From NCBI RefSeq assembly GCF_011682065.1, contig NZ_VUYU01000025.1, forward strand, positions 1-64,000: DNA of 64,000 nucleotides, given 5' to 3'. The notes below the pieces were generated by a model. It was given only the letters and a program-made list of their open reading frames with translations. It was not told the DNA's origin and did no database searches. Source of the DNA: Massilia rubra. GTDB lineage: Bacteria; Pseudomonadota; Gammaproteobacteria; Burkholderiales; Burkholderiaceae_D. This document shows, piece by piece, positions 8,637-19,857 of this stretch (positions are counted from its first letter, which is position 1; each line of letters starts with the position of its first letter). A program made the position numbers and the translations under genes.

Positions 8637-9389
8637 ATGAAAAAAAATCTACCCGGAATTATAGCGCTGATATACGGCGCGGCACTCGGCCTGGCTTCTC
8701 CTTCCGCCCTGGCGGCGTGCGAGGCGCATCCGGGCTATTTGTCGGAATTCGAGGGCACCATCGGCGGCAAGTACCGGATCGGCATGAGCCTCATCTTCGA
8801 CAACCCGGGCGTCGACGGCGACTATTTTTACGTCTCGCAGCGCAAGGACATTGTCTTGCGCGGAACGATACAAGCCGATGGCCGCATCAAGCTGGCCGAA
8901 TGGGACGAGCATGGCAAGGAGAGCGCCGACTTCGATCTGAGCCCGTCCAAGGAGTGCAACGCGCTCGATGGCGTCTGGCGCAAACGTGGCTCGGCCACCA
9001 GCCTGCCGGTGCACCTGACCAGCACCGGCGGCGGCAAGGGCGGCACTCACGACCGCTACTGGCGCGCCGGCGCCGAGACCGCAGAGGATGTGATGCGGAT
9101 CAACCACGCAGCCTATACATTCTGGCTGGGCGTCAAGGAAGGCAACAAAAAGGTGGTGGCGGCGCAGATGCGCTATCCGGTCAATGTCAGCGTCGGCGGG
9201 CGCCGTACCAAGCTCAAGACCAGCGCGGCCTTGATCGCCAATTACGACGCCATTTTCACCGACAAATACCGGGCCGCCATCCTGAACGGCGTGCCGCACA
9301 ATATGTCGAGCAACACCCAGGGCGTCATGCTGGGCCGTGGCGAAGTCTGGTTTAACGAGCAGGGCAAGGTTATCTCGCTGAACAACTGA
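8637..9389 (+). CDS. Secreted hypothetical protein
   Basis: The 250-residue product has a Sec signal peptide (MKKNLPGIIALIYGAALGL, cleavage near SALA-AC). The first half of the mature protein is a beta-rich sandwich-like region (YRIGMSLIFDN, GDYFYVSQRKDIVLRGTIQADGRIKL), often seen in small periplasmic ligand-binding folds. The second half (residues 150-250) alternates helices and strands, with a WLGVKEGNKKVVAAQMRYP segment. The C-terminal RGEVWFNEQGKVISLNN resembles the last strands of secreted SnoaL/NTF2-like proteins, but I cannot assign a family with confidence. It is monocistronic; RBS weak. Confidence 0.65.
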   Translation: MKKNLPGIIALIYGAALGLASPSALAACEAHPGYLSEFEGTIGGKYRIGMSLIFDNPGVDGDYFYVSQRKDIVLRGTIQADGRIKLAEWDEHGKESADFDLSPSKECNALDGVWRKRGSATSLPVHLTSTGGGKGGTHDRYWRAGAETAEDVMRINHAAYTFWLGVKEGNKKVVAAQMRYPVNVSVGGRRTKLKTSAALIANYDAIFTDKYRAAILNGVPHNMSSNTQGVMLGRGEVWFNEQGKVISLNN

Positions 9390-9554
9390 GGACGCCCGGC
9401 AGCAACGCGCGGGATCGACCGCCAGCGTGTTCCCGGCAAACTCGCGCAGGCGAGCGGCGCTTCGGCCTCGACGGCGTGGCTGGCTGCTGCGGTCGCGGCG
9501 CCGAATAACTCTTGTCGGTGGATGCCGCAAAAAGTGGACGCCCCGTCCGCTTTG

Positions 9555-9953
9555 CTATTCGGACATCTCGGCCTTCCGGGCCGGGCGCGCCGCGCTCGGG
9601 GAGCCAGCGATAACGACCTGGACGGATTGTCCCAATCTTGTCATCAGATCCGACATGGCATCGATCGAGAACTTCTCGACCTTGAAGTGCGTGATATCCG
9701 ACAGACGCGGGCGCGAAATGTCCAGCATGTTGGCGGCCTCCATCGCCGACAGTCCCCGCCTCGCGATCTCTCGGGTCAACCCGTCGACCATCGCGCGCTT
9801 GATGTTGTTGCGCTGCTCAATTTCGCGGTTGACCTTTTCCTGCATTCCTTTGGACGCCTGCTTGCCAAATCCCAGGTCTTCGAACACGCTCCCCCCGACC
9901 CGCGTCACGTGCATCACGCCATCGGGGTTTGCCGGCTTCGCTTGGTTTTTCAT
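9555..9953 (-). CDS. HigA-like antitoxin, XRE helix-turn-helix
   Basis: The 132-residue product has an XRE/HTH_37-type DNA-binding domain at residues 50-115: IKRAMVDGLTREIARRGLSAMEAANMLDISRPRLSDI, then FSIDAMSDLMTRLGQSVQVVI. It is predicted to neutralise the toxin encoded immediately upstream and to repress the pair. The start at 9953 has a strong GAGGAG site, which overlaps the toxin stop codon; 10 bases separate the genes. Toxin-first order is usual for higBA. Confidence 0.88.
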   Translation of the reverse strand: MKNQAKPANPDGVMHVTRVGGSVFEDLGFGKQASKGMQEKVNREIEQRNNIKRAMVDGLTREIARRGLSAMEAANMLDISRPRLSDITHFKVEKFSIDAMSDLMTRLGQSVQVVIAGSPSAARPARKAEMSE

Positions 9954-9963
9954 ATCCAACTCC

Positions 9964-10452
9964 TCAAGGTGTCGTTTTGGGCGCCACAGTCTTCGGGGCC
10001 TTGGCCGCAGCCGCTTTCGCATCAGCTTGCGCGAGGGCGTAGCGCCGCTTTCCAATGTCGATGTCTTCTTTCGGCGTCTTGTTCGTCTTCTTTTGAAACG
10101 CGTGGAGCACATAGATCGCGTCGCCGAATTTAGCGACATAGAAGACGCGAAACCATCCTCCCGCCTTGTTGATCCTTATCTCGTAGGCGCCAGAGCCGAC
10201 CTCGCCCATGGGAGCCGCGTCGACCGCATCCTCACCGCATTGGATACGATACAACTCCTCGCCCCCGGCCTGCTTCGCTTCGGCAGGAAATCCGGACATC
10301 ACGTCTTTCGCGTCCCCCATCCACCGGACCTCTTTTTTGACCACCGGCTCGGCACGTGGGATTTCCGCCGACGGCGCCCTGACATTTTTTCGCACCGCGC
10401 GCGCCGGCCCGGGCCTGCTTTCGCTTGCTGAAAGGGGCTTTTTGGCCATCAT
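9964..10452 (-). CDS. HigB/RelE-type toxin, phage Gp49-like
   Basis: The 162-residue product has a Gp49-like (HigB) core at residues 40-140: WMGDAKDVMSGFP, YEIRINKAGGWFRVFYVAKFGDAIYVLHAFQKKTNKTPKEDID and GKRRYA are the family signature. HigB toxins are ribosome-associated mRNA interferases. The protein carries an unusual basic, low-complexity N-terminal extension of about 40 residues and an Ala/Lys/Pro tail, so it is longer than the usual 100-120 residues. Tandem ATGs at 10452 and 10449 are the likely start; the first 40 residues may not all be translated. It is co-directional with the antitoxin gene downstream. Confidence 0.85.
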   Translation of the reverse strand: MMAKKPLSASESRPGPARAVRKNVRAPSAEIPRAEPVVKKEVRWMGDAKDVMSGFPAEAKQAGGEELYRIQCGEDAVDAAPMGEVGSGAYEIRINKAGGWFRVFYVAKFGDAIYVLHAFQKKTNKTPKEDIDIGKRRYALAQADAKAAAAKAPKTVAPKTTP

Positions 10453-10800
10453 GATTGTATCAAAACTTATACAGGGCGGGACGCTTTTGTCCAGCGACAT
10501 GAGCAAGATCAGAGCATAGCGATGGCTAGGAGTCTGCGCGACCAGCGGCGCCTTCCGGAACAGTGCGCTTCGCGCTCCCCCTGCATCGTATAGATGCAAG
10601 AGTCGCGCATTCCCTGGAAATTATCAAGCCCAACATCCACATTGGGCATTGGCGGAAAAACGCGAAGACAGTCCCGGCGGGCGCGCCTCGATTGAGGTTC
10701 AAGGGCAAGCTCGACATAAGCATGGCCGGATAGTGATGTGGATCGGGCGGCAAATGGGATTCCAACTGCCGCCATGACTGTTCAGTTAAGTCAGTTCGGC
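10453..10800. other. Intergenic region without a supported gene
   Basis: About 350 bases lie between the toxin gene and truB. Only short open frames with poor coding character occur. Two small hairpins are visible (tgcatc...gatgca at 10582-10597 and gcccaa...ttgggc at 10628-10647). The toxin promoter should lie near 10460-10600 but no convincing -35/-10 pair is seen. The stretch may be decayed mobile DNA. Confidence 0.4.
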
Positions 10801-11724
10801 TCAGTGCGCGGCGGCGATCAGGCGCTCGGGCGCCAGGATCGCGTATTCCTGCAAGTTCGCCGTGCCCAGCAGGCGGGTCTCGTGGTACACCCGCACCCGG
10901 CCCAGGGTTTCCGGCAAAGCCAGTCCTTCTTCCTTGCCGAGTGCCAGGCGCTGGCCTTGCAGGAAGCGCTTGGCCAGTTCCTCGGTCAATTGCACCGCCG
11001 GAAAACTCGACAGCAAGGCGTCGACCGGGGCCAGCAGGGTCAGTGGCGCCTCATGCGCCTGCAAGGCTTCCAGCGTCACCATGCCATCGATGGTCAGGGC
11101 GCCGACCTGGGTGCGGCGCAGCTGGATCAGGTGCGCGCCGCAACCGAGCGCGTGGCCGATATCTTCGCCCAGCACGCGGATATACGTCCCCTTGCTGCAA
11201 GTAACCGCCAACTTCAGCAGCGGCGTTTCGAACGAAATCAGTTCGAGCTTGAGGATGGTGACCGGGCGCGCTTCGCGCTCGAGCGTGATGCCTTCGCGCG
11301 CGTATTCGTAGTAGGCCTTGCCGTCGCGCTTGAGCGCCGAATACATGGGCGGCACTTGCATGATGGGGCCACGGAACTGCGGCAGCACCGCTTCGATCTG
11401 GGCCAGGGTGACGTCGACATCGCGCATGTCGATCGCTTCGCCTTCGGTGTCGCCGGTGGTGGTGGTGATGCCCAAATGAACCGTGGTCTCGTAGCTCTTG
11501 TCGGCTTCGAGCAAGTCTTGCGAAAATTTGGTCGCCTCGCCGAAGCACAGCGGCAATAAACCGGTGGCGAACGGGTCGAGCGTGCCGGTGTGGCCGGCTT
11601 TCTTGGCGTTGAGCACGCGCTTGGCCTTGATCAGCGCGTCGTTGGACGACAGGCCGACCGGTTTGTCGAGCAGCAGCACGCCGTCGACCAGGTCGCGCAC
11701 CCTTTTGATGTGGGCTTGTTTCAT
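10801..11724 (-). CDS. truB: tRNA pseudouridine(55) synthase TruB
   Basis: The 307-residue product makes pseudouridine 55 in the T-psi-C loop of tRNAs. It carries the catalytic motif GHTGTLDPFATGLLP with the nucleophile Asp at residue 50, the KPVGLSSN motif at residues 21-28, YEYAREG near residue 140 and KGTYIRVLGEDIG near residue 175. Length matches bacterial TruB. It starts 6 bases after the rbfA stop and so is the last gene of the rimP-nusA-infB-rbfA-truB series in this window. Confidence 0.97.
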   Translation of the reverse strand: MKQAHIKRVRDLVDGVLLLDKPVGLSSNDALIKAKRVLNAKKAGHTGTLDPFATGLLPLCFGEATKFSQDLLEADKSYETTVHLGITTTTGDTEGEAIDMRDVDVTLAQIEAVLPQFRGPIMQVPPMYSALKRDGKAYYEYAREGITLEREARPVTILKLELISFETPLLKLAVTCSKGTYIRVLGEDIGHALGCGAHLIQLRRTQVGALTIDGMVTLEALQAHEAPLTLLAPVDALLSSFPAVQLTEELAKRFLQGQRLALGKEEGLALPETLGRVRVYHETRLLGTANLQEYAILAPERLIAAAH

Positions 11725-11730
11725 GCTGGC

Positions 11731-12156
11731 TTAGTCGGCGTCGGGCTTGCTGGTATCTTCCGGCACCGGGTCCGGCTCGGCATCGGCGGCGCGGGTGGCG
11801 TTGGCCTGGTCGATCAGGAGCGACATTTCCATGCCGCGCGAGGTCGAGGTGTCGTGCACGAAGTGCAGCATCGGCAAGGTGTGGATGTGCAGGCGCTTGC
11901 CCAGCTGGTTGCGGATGAAGCCGGCGGCGGCGCCGAGGCCGTCGACCGTGTTCTTGATCGCATCCTTGTCGTCCTTGAACATGGTGAAGAACACCTTGGC
12001 GTGGGCGTAGTCGGGGGTGATCTGGACTTCGGTGATGGTGATCATGCCGATGCGCGGGTCTTTCAGACCGTACGCGACGATTTCGGCCAGGTCGCGCTGG
12101 ATCTGGTCGGCCACGCGCAAGCCGCGGGCGGGAATGGTTTTGCTGTGTTTAGCCAT
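11731..12156 (-). CDS. rbfA: 30S ribosome-binding factor RbfA
   Basis: The 141-residue product is the KH-fold late-stage 30S maturation factor. It begins with a basic stretch ([24 protein letters not shown]) followed by the typical [21 protein letters not shown] and [18 protein letters not shown] motifs. The C-terminal 20 residues are acidic and disordered. It sits 6 bases before truB. Upstream a 321-base gap with repeats separates it from infB, so read-through from infB or a local promoter is needed. Confidence 0.96.
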   Translation of the reverse strand: MAKHSKTIPARGLRVADQIQRDLAEIVAYGLKDPRIGMITITEVQITPDYAHAKVFFTMFKDDKDAIKNTVDGLGAAAGFIRNQLGKRLHIHTLPMLHFVHDTSTSRGMEMSLLIDQANATRAADAEPDPVPEDTSKPDAD

Positions 12157-12240
12157 GGTCGTATACTACTCTTTATGATTTTGTAGGGGCGAATTAACGA
12201 GGTGCCGTTACGGCTTCCCAGAAAACCTCCGCCCGCAAAA

Positions 12241-12320
12241 CCGTCGTTCCCGCGCAGGCGGGAATCCATAGCACCTATGCTCAGGCGTGCCATGGATCCC
12301 CGCCTTCGCGGGGAAGACGG
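12241..12320. repeat. Long inverted-repeat element (dRS3-like, cgttcccgcgcaggcgggaatcca type)
   Basis: Two 29-base arms face each other around about 22 bases: ccgtcgttcccgcgcaggcg...atccat on the left and the near-complement ending cggggaagacgg on the right. Each arm has its own smaller hairpin (cccgcgcaggcggg; ccccgccttcgcgggg). This is the widespread 'ttcccgcgcaggcgggaa' intergenic repeat of Burkholderiales and Neisseria-like genomes. It splits infB from rbfA. Confidence 0.75.
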
Positions 12321-12388
12321 TTTGAAGGTTAGCGACATTTGGACATCTGTCCGCATACCGCTTGAAAATACCGTCCAGAAACATCAAA

Positions 12389-12425
12389 ACCGTCACCCCG
12401 CCTGCGCGGGAATGACGGTCTTTTA
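12389..12425 (-). repeat. Solo copy of the same repeat, terminator-like
   Basis: accgtcaccccgcctgcg... forms a hairpin with the following cgcgggaatgacggt. On the minus strand it is followed by TTTTG and on the plus strand by ctttta. It lies 53 bases past the infB stop, so it could attenuate transcription between infB and rbfA in addition to being a repeat unit. Confidence 0.6.
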
Positions 12426-12477
12426 CGTTTGAGGCCACAGTGACTTCATCGGAAGCCACTATTGCCGCTGGGAAGAA

Positions 12478-15315
12478 TTACAGCGTACGGGCGATCTCTT
12501 GAACTTCGAACACTTCGAGGACGTCGCCGACTTCGATATCGTTGTAGTTCTTGAGCGACAGGCCGCACTCCAGGCCGGCGCGGACATCTTTCGCGTCGTC
12601 CTTGAAGCGCTTGAGCGAGTCGATCTCGCCAGTCCACACAACAATATTGTTGCGCAGCAGGCGTACCGAGGACGAACGCTTGACCACACCATCGGTGACC
12701 AGGCAACCGGCAATCGCGCCGACTTTCGAGACCAGGATAACCTGGCGAATCTCGACCTGGCCGGTGATGTGCTCGCGCTTCTCCGGTGCCAGCATGCCCG
12801 ACAAGGCCGCTTTGATCTCGTCGATCGCATCGTAAATGATGTTGTAGTAGCGAATGTCCACGCCGTTCGACTCGGCCAGCTTGCGCGCCTGGGCGTCAGC
12901 ACGGGTGTTAAAGCCGATGATGACCGCTTTCGATGCGACCGCCAGATTGACGTCGGACTCCGTAATACCACCCACCGCCGCGTGCACAACCTGAACGCGC
13001 ACTTCGGAAGTCGACAGTTTTTGCAGCGAGCCGACCAGCGCTTCCTGCGAACCCTGCACGTCGGTCTTGACGATGACCGGCAGATTCTTGACTTCGCCTT
13101 CGCCCATGTTGTCGAACATGTTCTCGAGCTTGGCAGCTTGCTGCTTGGCCAGTTTGACGTCGCGGAACTTACCTTGACGGAACAGACCAATTTCACGCGC
13201 TTTACGCTCGTCGGCCATGACCATGACTTCTTCACCGGCAACCGGCACTTCGGTCAAGCCCTGGATTTCGACCGGGATCGACGGACCAGCTTCGCTGATC
13301 GCCTTGCCGTTTTCGTCCAGCATGGCGCGCACGCGGCCATACGAGGAGCCAGCCAGGATCACGTCGCCGCGACGCAGGGTACCGGACTGCACCAGGATCG
13401 TCGCAACAGGACCACGGCCCTTGTCCAGACGTCCCTCGACCACCAGGCCACGCGCTGGCGCGTCGATCGGGGCTTTGAGTTCCAGTACTTCGGCTTGCAG
13501 CAGAACCTGTTCCAGCAAGGCATCAATGCCTTCGCCGGTCTTGGCCGACACCGGCACGAATGGCGATTCGCCACCGTATTCTTCCGGCACCACTTGTTCA
13601 GCAACCAGTTCCTGCTTGACGCGGTCCAGGTTGGCGCCCGGCTTGTCGATCTTGTTGATCGCGACCACCAGCGGTACGCCGGCAGCTTTTGCGTGAGCAA
13701 TCGCTTCCTTCGTCTGCGGCATCACGCCATCGTCGGCGGCAACCACCAGAATGACGATGTCAGTCGCTTTCGCTCCCCTTGCACGCATCGCCGTAAACGC
13801 TTCGTGACCCGGGGTGTCGAGGAAGGTGATGATGCCGCGCGGCGTTTCGACGTGGTAAGCGCCGATGTGCTGCGTGATCCCGCCCGCTTCACCCGACGCC
13901 ACTTTGGCGCGGCGGATGTAATCGAGCAAGGAGGTCTTACCATGGTCGACGTGACCCATGACGGTGACCACCGGTGCGCGCGAGACGGCTTCGAAGTGGG
14001 CGTGTTCGCCCTGGTCGGCCAGCAGTGCTTCCGGATCGTCGAGTTCAGCCGCAAATGCCTTGTGGCCCATCTCTTCGACCAGAATCATCGCCGTTTCCTG
14101 ATCCAGCACCTGGTTAATGGTGCACATCTGGCCCAGCTTCATCAGCTGTTTAATGACTTCGGATGCCTTGACGGACATCTTGTGCGCCAGTTCGGCGACC
14201 GTGATGGTCTCAGGAACGTGAACGTCCTTGATGACCGCTTCGGTCGGCGCCTGGAAATTGGTTTCGCGGTCATCGCTGTGCGATGGACGACGGCCCTTGG
14301 CGCCACCGCGCCAGCTGTCGCGGCCACCCGGCGAACCGGTGTTGCCACGTGGCTTGATCGAGCCCGGCGCGCCGCGTTTTTTCGCGTCGTCCGACCAGGT
14401 CGAGGAGACATTGGCCGACTTGATCGACTTCTTGTCCGCCGTGACCGGCTTCTTGTCGCCTGGCTTGTCGCCCGGCTTCTTGTCGGCTGGCTTGTGCAGG
14501 GTGCCTTCGGGCGGCTTCGGCTTGATCGCGGCGACCGGCGGCGGAACGGGTTCCGGCGCCTTGATCGCGCGACGCGGCGCATTCATCATGGCCTTGATCT
14601 GCGCGACTTCGTCGGCCACGGCCTTGCGGGCGCGGTCGTTCGCTTCGGCGCGGGCCGCAGCTTCTTGCGCAGCGACAGCAGCCTTTTTCTTGGCTTCGTC
14701 GGCGGCAGCTTTCTTCGCTTCGTCGGCGGCAGCCTGGTCGGCGCCGGCAGCGGCGGCCGCGGCGGCAGCGGCTACGCGCTTCGCTTCGGCGTCGGCTTCT
14801 TTCTTGGCGTCAGTCTCGGCCTGCTTGGCCTGGGCTTCTTTTTCAGCGTCGAGCTTGGCGAGGCGCTCCTGCTTTTCACGCAGGTCGGCTTCCTGGCGCG
14901 CAATCAGCTCTTGCTGACGGCGTGCTTCTTCCTCGCGACGGGCCACTTCGGCCGCGTCGATCACCGGTGCAACGGGCGCGACCGGTGCCGGCGCGGGCGC
15001 CGGTGCCGGATCGTCGCGCTGCACGAAGGTGCGCTTCTTGCGTACTTCGACCTGGATCGTGCGCGACTTGCCAGTGGCGTCAGCCTGCTTGATCTCGGTG
15101 GTTTCTTTGCGCGTCAGCGTGATTTTCTTCTTCTCGGTGTCGGTCGCCGTGCCGTGGGTACGGCGCAGGTGATCCAACAACTTATCCTTATCATCTTTCG
15201 ACAATGGATCTGACGTCGAACTTTTATCGACGCCGGCAGAACGCAGCTGCGTCAGCAGCAAATCTGCAGGCATCTTCAGTTCGGTGGCAAATTGGGCTAC
15301 GTTGTTACTCGCCAT
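12478..15315 (-). CDS. infB: Translation initiation factor IF-2
   Basis: The 945-residue product delivers initiator fMet-tRNA to the 30S subunit. The N-terminal IF2_N domain ([21 protein letters not shown]) is followed by a long charged, Ala/Lys/Glu-rich and coiled region to about residue 300, a Gly/Arg-rich linker, and a second IF2_N-like motif ([25 protein letters not shown]). The G domain shows [29 protein letters not shown] and NKIDKPGA, then IF2 domains II-IV. Length and domain order are standard. It begins 47 bases after the nusA stop. Internal starts (IF2-beta forms) are possible but not resolvable here. Confidence 0.98.
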   Translation of the reverse strand: MASNNVAQFATELKMPADLLLTQLRSAGVDKSSTSDPLSKDDKDKLLDHLRRTHGTATDTEKKKITLTRKETTEIKQADATGKSRTIQVEVRKKRTFVQRDDPAPAPAPAPVAPVAPVIDAAEVARREEEARRQQELIARQEADLREKQERLAKLDAEKEAQAKQAETDAKKEADAEAKRVAAAAAAAAAGADQAAADEAKKAAADEAKKKAAVAAQEAAARAEANDRARKAVADEVAQIKAMMNAPRRAIKAPEPVPPPVAAIKPKPPEGTLHKPADKKPGDKPGDKKPVTADKKSIKSANVSSTWSDDAKKRGAPGSIKPRGNTGSPGGRDSWRGGAKGRRPSHSDDRETNFQAPTEAVIKDVHVPETITVAELAHKMSVKASEVIKQLMKLGQMCTINQVLDQETAMILVEEMGHKAFAAELDDPEALLADQGEHAHFEAVSRAPVVTVMGHVDHGKTSLLDYIRRAKVASGEAGGITQHIGAYHVETPRGIITFLDTPGHEAFTAMRARGAKATDIVILVVAADDGVMPQTKEAIAHAKAAGVPLVVAINKIDKPGANLDRVKQELVAEQVVPEEYGGESPFVPVSAKTGEGIDALLEQVLLQAEVLELKAPIDAPARGLVVEGRLDKGRGPVATILVQSGTLRRGDVILAGSSYGRVRAMLDENGKAISEAGPSIPVEIQGLTEVPVAGEEVMVMADERKAREIGLFRQGKFRDVKLAKQQAAKLENMFDNMGEGEVKNLPVIVKTDVQGSQEALVGSLQKLSTSEVRVQVVHAAVGGITESDVNLAVASKAVIIGFNTRADAQARKLAESNGVDIRYYNIIYDAIDEIKAALSGMLAPEKREHITGQVEIRQVILVSKVGAIAGCLVTDGVVKRSSSVRLLRNNIVVWTGEIDSLKRFKDDAKDVRAGLECGLSLKNYNDIEVGDVLEVFEVQEIARTL

Positions 15316-15362
15316 TCAGTCCTCTTTTCTTTGTGTCGAGACAGATGATAAGGTTACTCAAA

Positions 15363-17413
<2,051 letters not shown>

Positions 17414-17462
17414 ACAAGTTCTCCAGATCACGGCCCCGCGGGACCACTAAAAACGATTTACC

Positions 17463-17487
17463 AAAAAAAAAATGGGCATGTGCCCAT
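17463..17487 (-). terminator. Intrinsic terminator inside the rimP leader (putative attenuator)
   Basis: On the minus strand atgggcacatgcccat (6-7 bp stem) is followed directly by about nine T residues. It sits between the promoter (17560-17588) and the rimP start at 17413, so transcription of rimP-nusA-infB must pass it. Upstream leader segments (TTCTTCCCACC around 17532-17545 and GGAAGATGGGC next to the stem) can pair as an alternative fold. An analogous terminator-bearing rimP leader is known from Enterobacteria. Confidence 0.8.
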
Positions 17488-17559
17488 CTTCCTATACTCC
17501 CAACCAGATGAAAGCACTTGCACCAGTGTGTGGTGGGAAGAACTTTTATTAGGCTGCAG

Positions 17560-17588
17560 ATTATAACCTGTTATCGGGCCGTTCGCAA
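17560..17588 (-). promoter_or_regulatory. Sigma-70 promoter for rimP-nusA-infB
   Basis: On the minus strand TTGCGA (17583-17588) and TATAAT (17560-17565) are separated by exactly 17 bases. The expected start near 17552 gives a leader of about 140 nucleotides ahead of rimP, containing the terminator at 17463-17487. Confidence 0.8.
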
Positions 17589-17706
17589 TCCGATGACTGG
17601 CAAATGAACAGGCATACAACACTTATCAAGTTTAAAACAAAAGCCGCGTTCACGGTGCTGCGGGCAGCGCCGTGCGCGCCGCTTCGGTCACAAAACAACA
17701 CCGCCA

Positions 17707-17749
17707 CCGTCGTTCCCGGCCCCGGCAAGTCCCTTGGCGGGAACGACGG
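17707..17749 (-). terminator. Hairpin downstream of rluB (repeat-derived)
   Basis: A perfect 12-bp stem (ccgtcgttcccg / cgggaacgacgg) with a 19-base loop lies 5 bases past the rluB stop. It resembles the repeat family at 12241-12425. No long T run follows, so its role as terminator is uncertain. Confidence 0.5.
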
Positions 17750-17754
17750 CTTGC

Positions 17755-19857
17755 TTAACCCCGGCGACCGCGGCGCGGCATGCCGTGATCGGCGCTGCGT
17801 GGACCTTGCGGACCCTGCGGACGACGATTCCCGCCACCCGCATTCCCGAAACCGAAGGTCGTCTGCAATGGATCGGGCTGGCGCGGCCCTTTGGCCCCGC
17901 CACCACCATTGCCGCCGTTGCCGCCATTGCCGCCGCCACCACCCGGACGACCGGTGCGTGGCTGCCCATCGCCCTGCGGACGCGCCGAACGCGGCTGGCC
18001 GTCACCCTGCGGACGACCTTGGCCTTGGCCTTGGCCCTGGCCACGGCTCTGTCCATCGAAACCGCCGGCGCTGCGCGCCTGCCCGCCCATGCCACCCATG
18101 CCGCCCGCACCACCCGGACGCCCTTGCGGACGGCCACCGGCGCCGCGTCCCGCACCGCCACGCCCGTTCGGCGGACCGAACGGATCGGCATTGCGGTTGG
18201 CGTCGACGCGGTCGATGCGATTGCCATCGGAACGCTTATCCTCGTCGCTGCGCGGCTTGGCGTCGCTGCGGCCTTTCGGACCGCGCGCGTCGGCGCCGGC
18301 GCCGGCGCCCTTCTTCTCGACGCCGAACGCAACGAGCAGGTCGCGCACGGTGTTTTCTTCCATCTCATCCCAACGACCGCGCTTGAGGTTGCTTGGCAGG
18401 GTCATGATGCCGTAGCGGGTACGGATCAGGCGCGAGACGGTCAGGCCGACCGCCTCGAACATGCGGCGCACCTCGCGGTTGCGGCCTTCGCCGATGACCA
18501 CGCGATACCATTTGTTGATGCCTTCGCCGCCGCCATCGGCGATCTTGGTGAACGACGCCACGCCATCGTCGAGCTCGACGCCGGCCAGCAGTTTCTGGCG
18601 CATGCCCTCTTCCAGCTCGCCCAGGGTACGCACGGCGTATTCGCGGTCGATGTTGTAGCGCGGGTGCATCAGGCGGTTGGCCAAGTCACCGGAAGTCGTA
18701 AACAGCAGCAAACCTTCGGTATTAAAGTCGAGGCGGCCGACGGCCAGCCATTTGCCTGCCTTCATGGTCGGCAGGCGATCGAAGACCGATGGACGGCCTT
18801 CCGGATCGTCGTGACTGACGATTTCGCCGGCCGGCTTGTGGTACACCAGCACGCGCGGCGGCTTGCTGCTCACCTTGCGGTGGATCAGCTTGCCGTTGAT
18901 GCGCACGGCGTCCGACGGCAGGATGCGCTGGCCGATGTGGGCCGGCTCGCCGTTGACCGACACGCGGCCGGCGACGATCAGGTCTTCCATGTCGCGGCGC
19001 GAACCGAGACCGGCTTCGGCCAGCACCTTGTGCAGCTTCGGCGCGTCATCGTCGGACGTGAGGTCGCGGCGCACCACCTTGACCGGCTGCGCGCGGCCGC
19101 CGTCGGTGGCGTCGAACGCATCCGAGGTGACGTACGAAAACGCCGCATCGGCATCGTTCATCTTGTTCTTGCCGTGGTGCTGCAGGCCCGGATTGCCTTT
19201 TTTATTCTTTTTGACGCGCGGCTTGGCGTCCAGGCTGCGCTCGGGGCGCGGACCGCGTTCGGGGCGGGCGACCGGCTCGGCGGGCGCTTCGGCCACCACT
19301 TCCGGCTCGCCGGACTCGATACGCTCCATCTGGATACGCGCTTCGCGCTGGCCGCGCAGTTCGCGCATCTGGCGCGGACCGCGTGGCGCACGTGGAGCGT
19401 GCTCGCCATTGGCAGGCGCGGCGCCGTCGGCCGCCGGGGCGCCGTCGGCTGCTTGCGCTGCCGGCGCGGCGCTGTCTTTCGGGGCGCGCGGCTTGCGGGC
19501 GGCGGGGGCGGGCTTGTCGGTGGTGGCGGCTGCGACGGCCACGGGCGCGCTGGCGGCGACCGGGGCTGCGGCGACAGGCGCGCTGGCGGCTACCGGAGCG
19601 GACTCATCCGCTGCCACGGCAACTGCTTTCTTTGCGCGCGGCTTGGCCGGGGCCTTGGCTGGGGCATCCAGCGCGGCGGGCGCGGCGGCCTCGACTTCGG
19701 CGACAGCCTTTTTGGCGGCGGCGCGTTTCGGTTTCGGCGCGTCGGCGCCGGCGTCCGCCTCTATCTGTGCCTTGGTGCGGCGTTTTGGCTTCGCTACTGC
19801 CTCGTCCATGGCTGCTACGTCGGCGTTACTTGTCTCTGTCGGTTTAGTTGGATTCAT
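17755..19857 (-). CDS. rluB: 23S rRNA pseudouridine(2605) synthase RluB with long disordered extensions
   Basis: The 700-residue product contains a normal RsuA/RluB core at about residues 270-500: an S4 RNA-binding domain ([29 protein letters not shown]), the catalytic motif [16 protein letters not shown] with its Asp, and [15 protein letters not shown]. coli RluB has 291 residues; here an N-terminal extension of about 260 residues is Lys/Ala/Pro-rich, and a C-terminal tail of about 190 residues is Gly/Arg/Pro/Gln-rich with short tandem repeats. Both are predicted disordered and may bind RNA. The ATG at 19857 overlaps the scpB 3' end by 14 bases. Extended RluB proteins are common in Oxalobacteraceae. 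Confidence 0.93.
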   Translation of the reverse strand: MNPTKPTETSNADVAAMDEAVAKPKRRTKAQIEADAGADAPKPKRAAAKKAVAEVEAAAPAALDAPAKAPAKPRAKKAVAVAADESAPVAASAPVAAAPVAASAPVAVAAATTDKPAPAARKPRAPKDSAAPAAQAADGAPAADGAAPANGEHAPRAPRGPRQMRELRGQREARIQMERIESGEPEVVAEAPAEPVARPERGPRPERSLDAKPRVKKNKKGNPGLQHHGKNKMNDADAAFSYVTSDAFDATDGGRAQPVKVVRRDLTSDDDAPKLHKVLAEAGLGSRRDMEDLIVAGRVSVNGEPAHIGQRILPSDAVRINGKLIHRKVSSKPPRVLVYHKPAGEIVSHDDPEGRPSVFDRLPTMKAGKWLAVGRLDFNTEGLLLFTTSGDLANRLMHPRYNIDREYAVRTLGELEEGMRQKLLAGVELDDGVASFTKIADGGGEGINKWYRVVIGEGRNREVRRMFEAVGLTVSRLIRTRYGIMTLPSNLKRGRWDEMEENTVRDLLVAFGVEKKGAGAGADARGPKGRSDAKPRSDEDKRSDGNRIDRVDANRNADPFGPPNGRGGAGRGAGGRPQGRPGGAGGMGGMGGQARSAGGFDGQSRGQGQGQGQGRPQGDGQPRSARPQGDGQPRTGRPGGGGGNGGNGGNGGGGAKGPRQPDPLQTTFGFGNAGGGNRRPQGPQGPRSADHGMPRRGRRG

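Noticed and set aside
10509-10775. Short minus-strand frames next to the toxin gene
   Set aside because: No start with a ribosome-binding site, no recognised domain, and two overlapping frames of equal length. Listed as an intergenic region.
12241-12425. CRISPR-like array
   Set aside because: The units are inverted rather than direct, with unequal spacing and only three arms; this is a REP/dRS3-type repeat. No CRISPR array was seen anywhere in the window.
12499-15213. 904-codon open frame antisense to infB
   Set aside because: It is a mirror of IF-2 with no domain resemblance; the sense gene is certain.
17590-17755. Possible tRNA-Met (metY) or other RNA gene upstream of rimP
   Set aside because: Some bacteria carry metY there, but no cloverleaf or CCA-like end can be drawn; the space is filled by the promoter and the rluB hairpin.
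17880-18110. Tandem repeats as a mobile or regulatory element
   Set aside because: These encode the Gly/Gln/Arg-rich tail of RluB and keep frame; they are coding low complexity.
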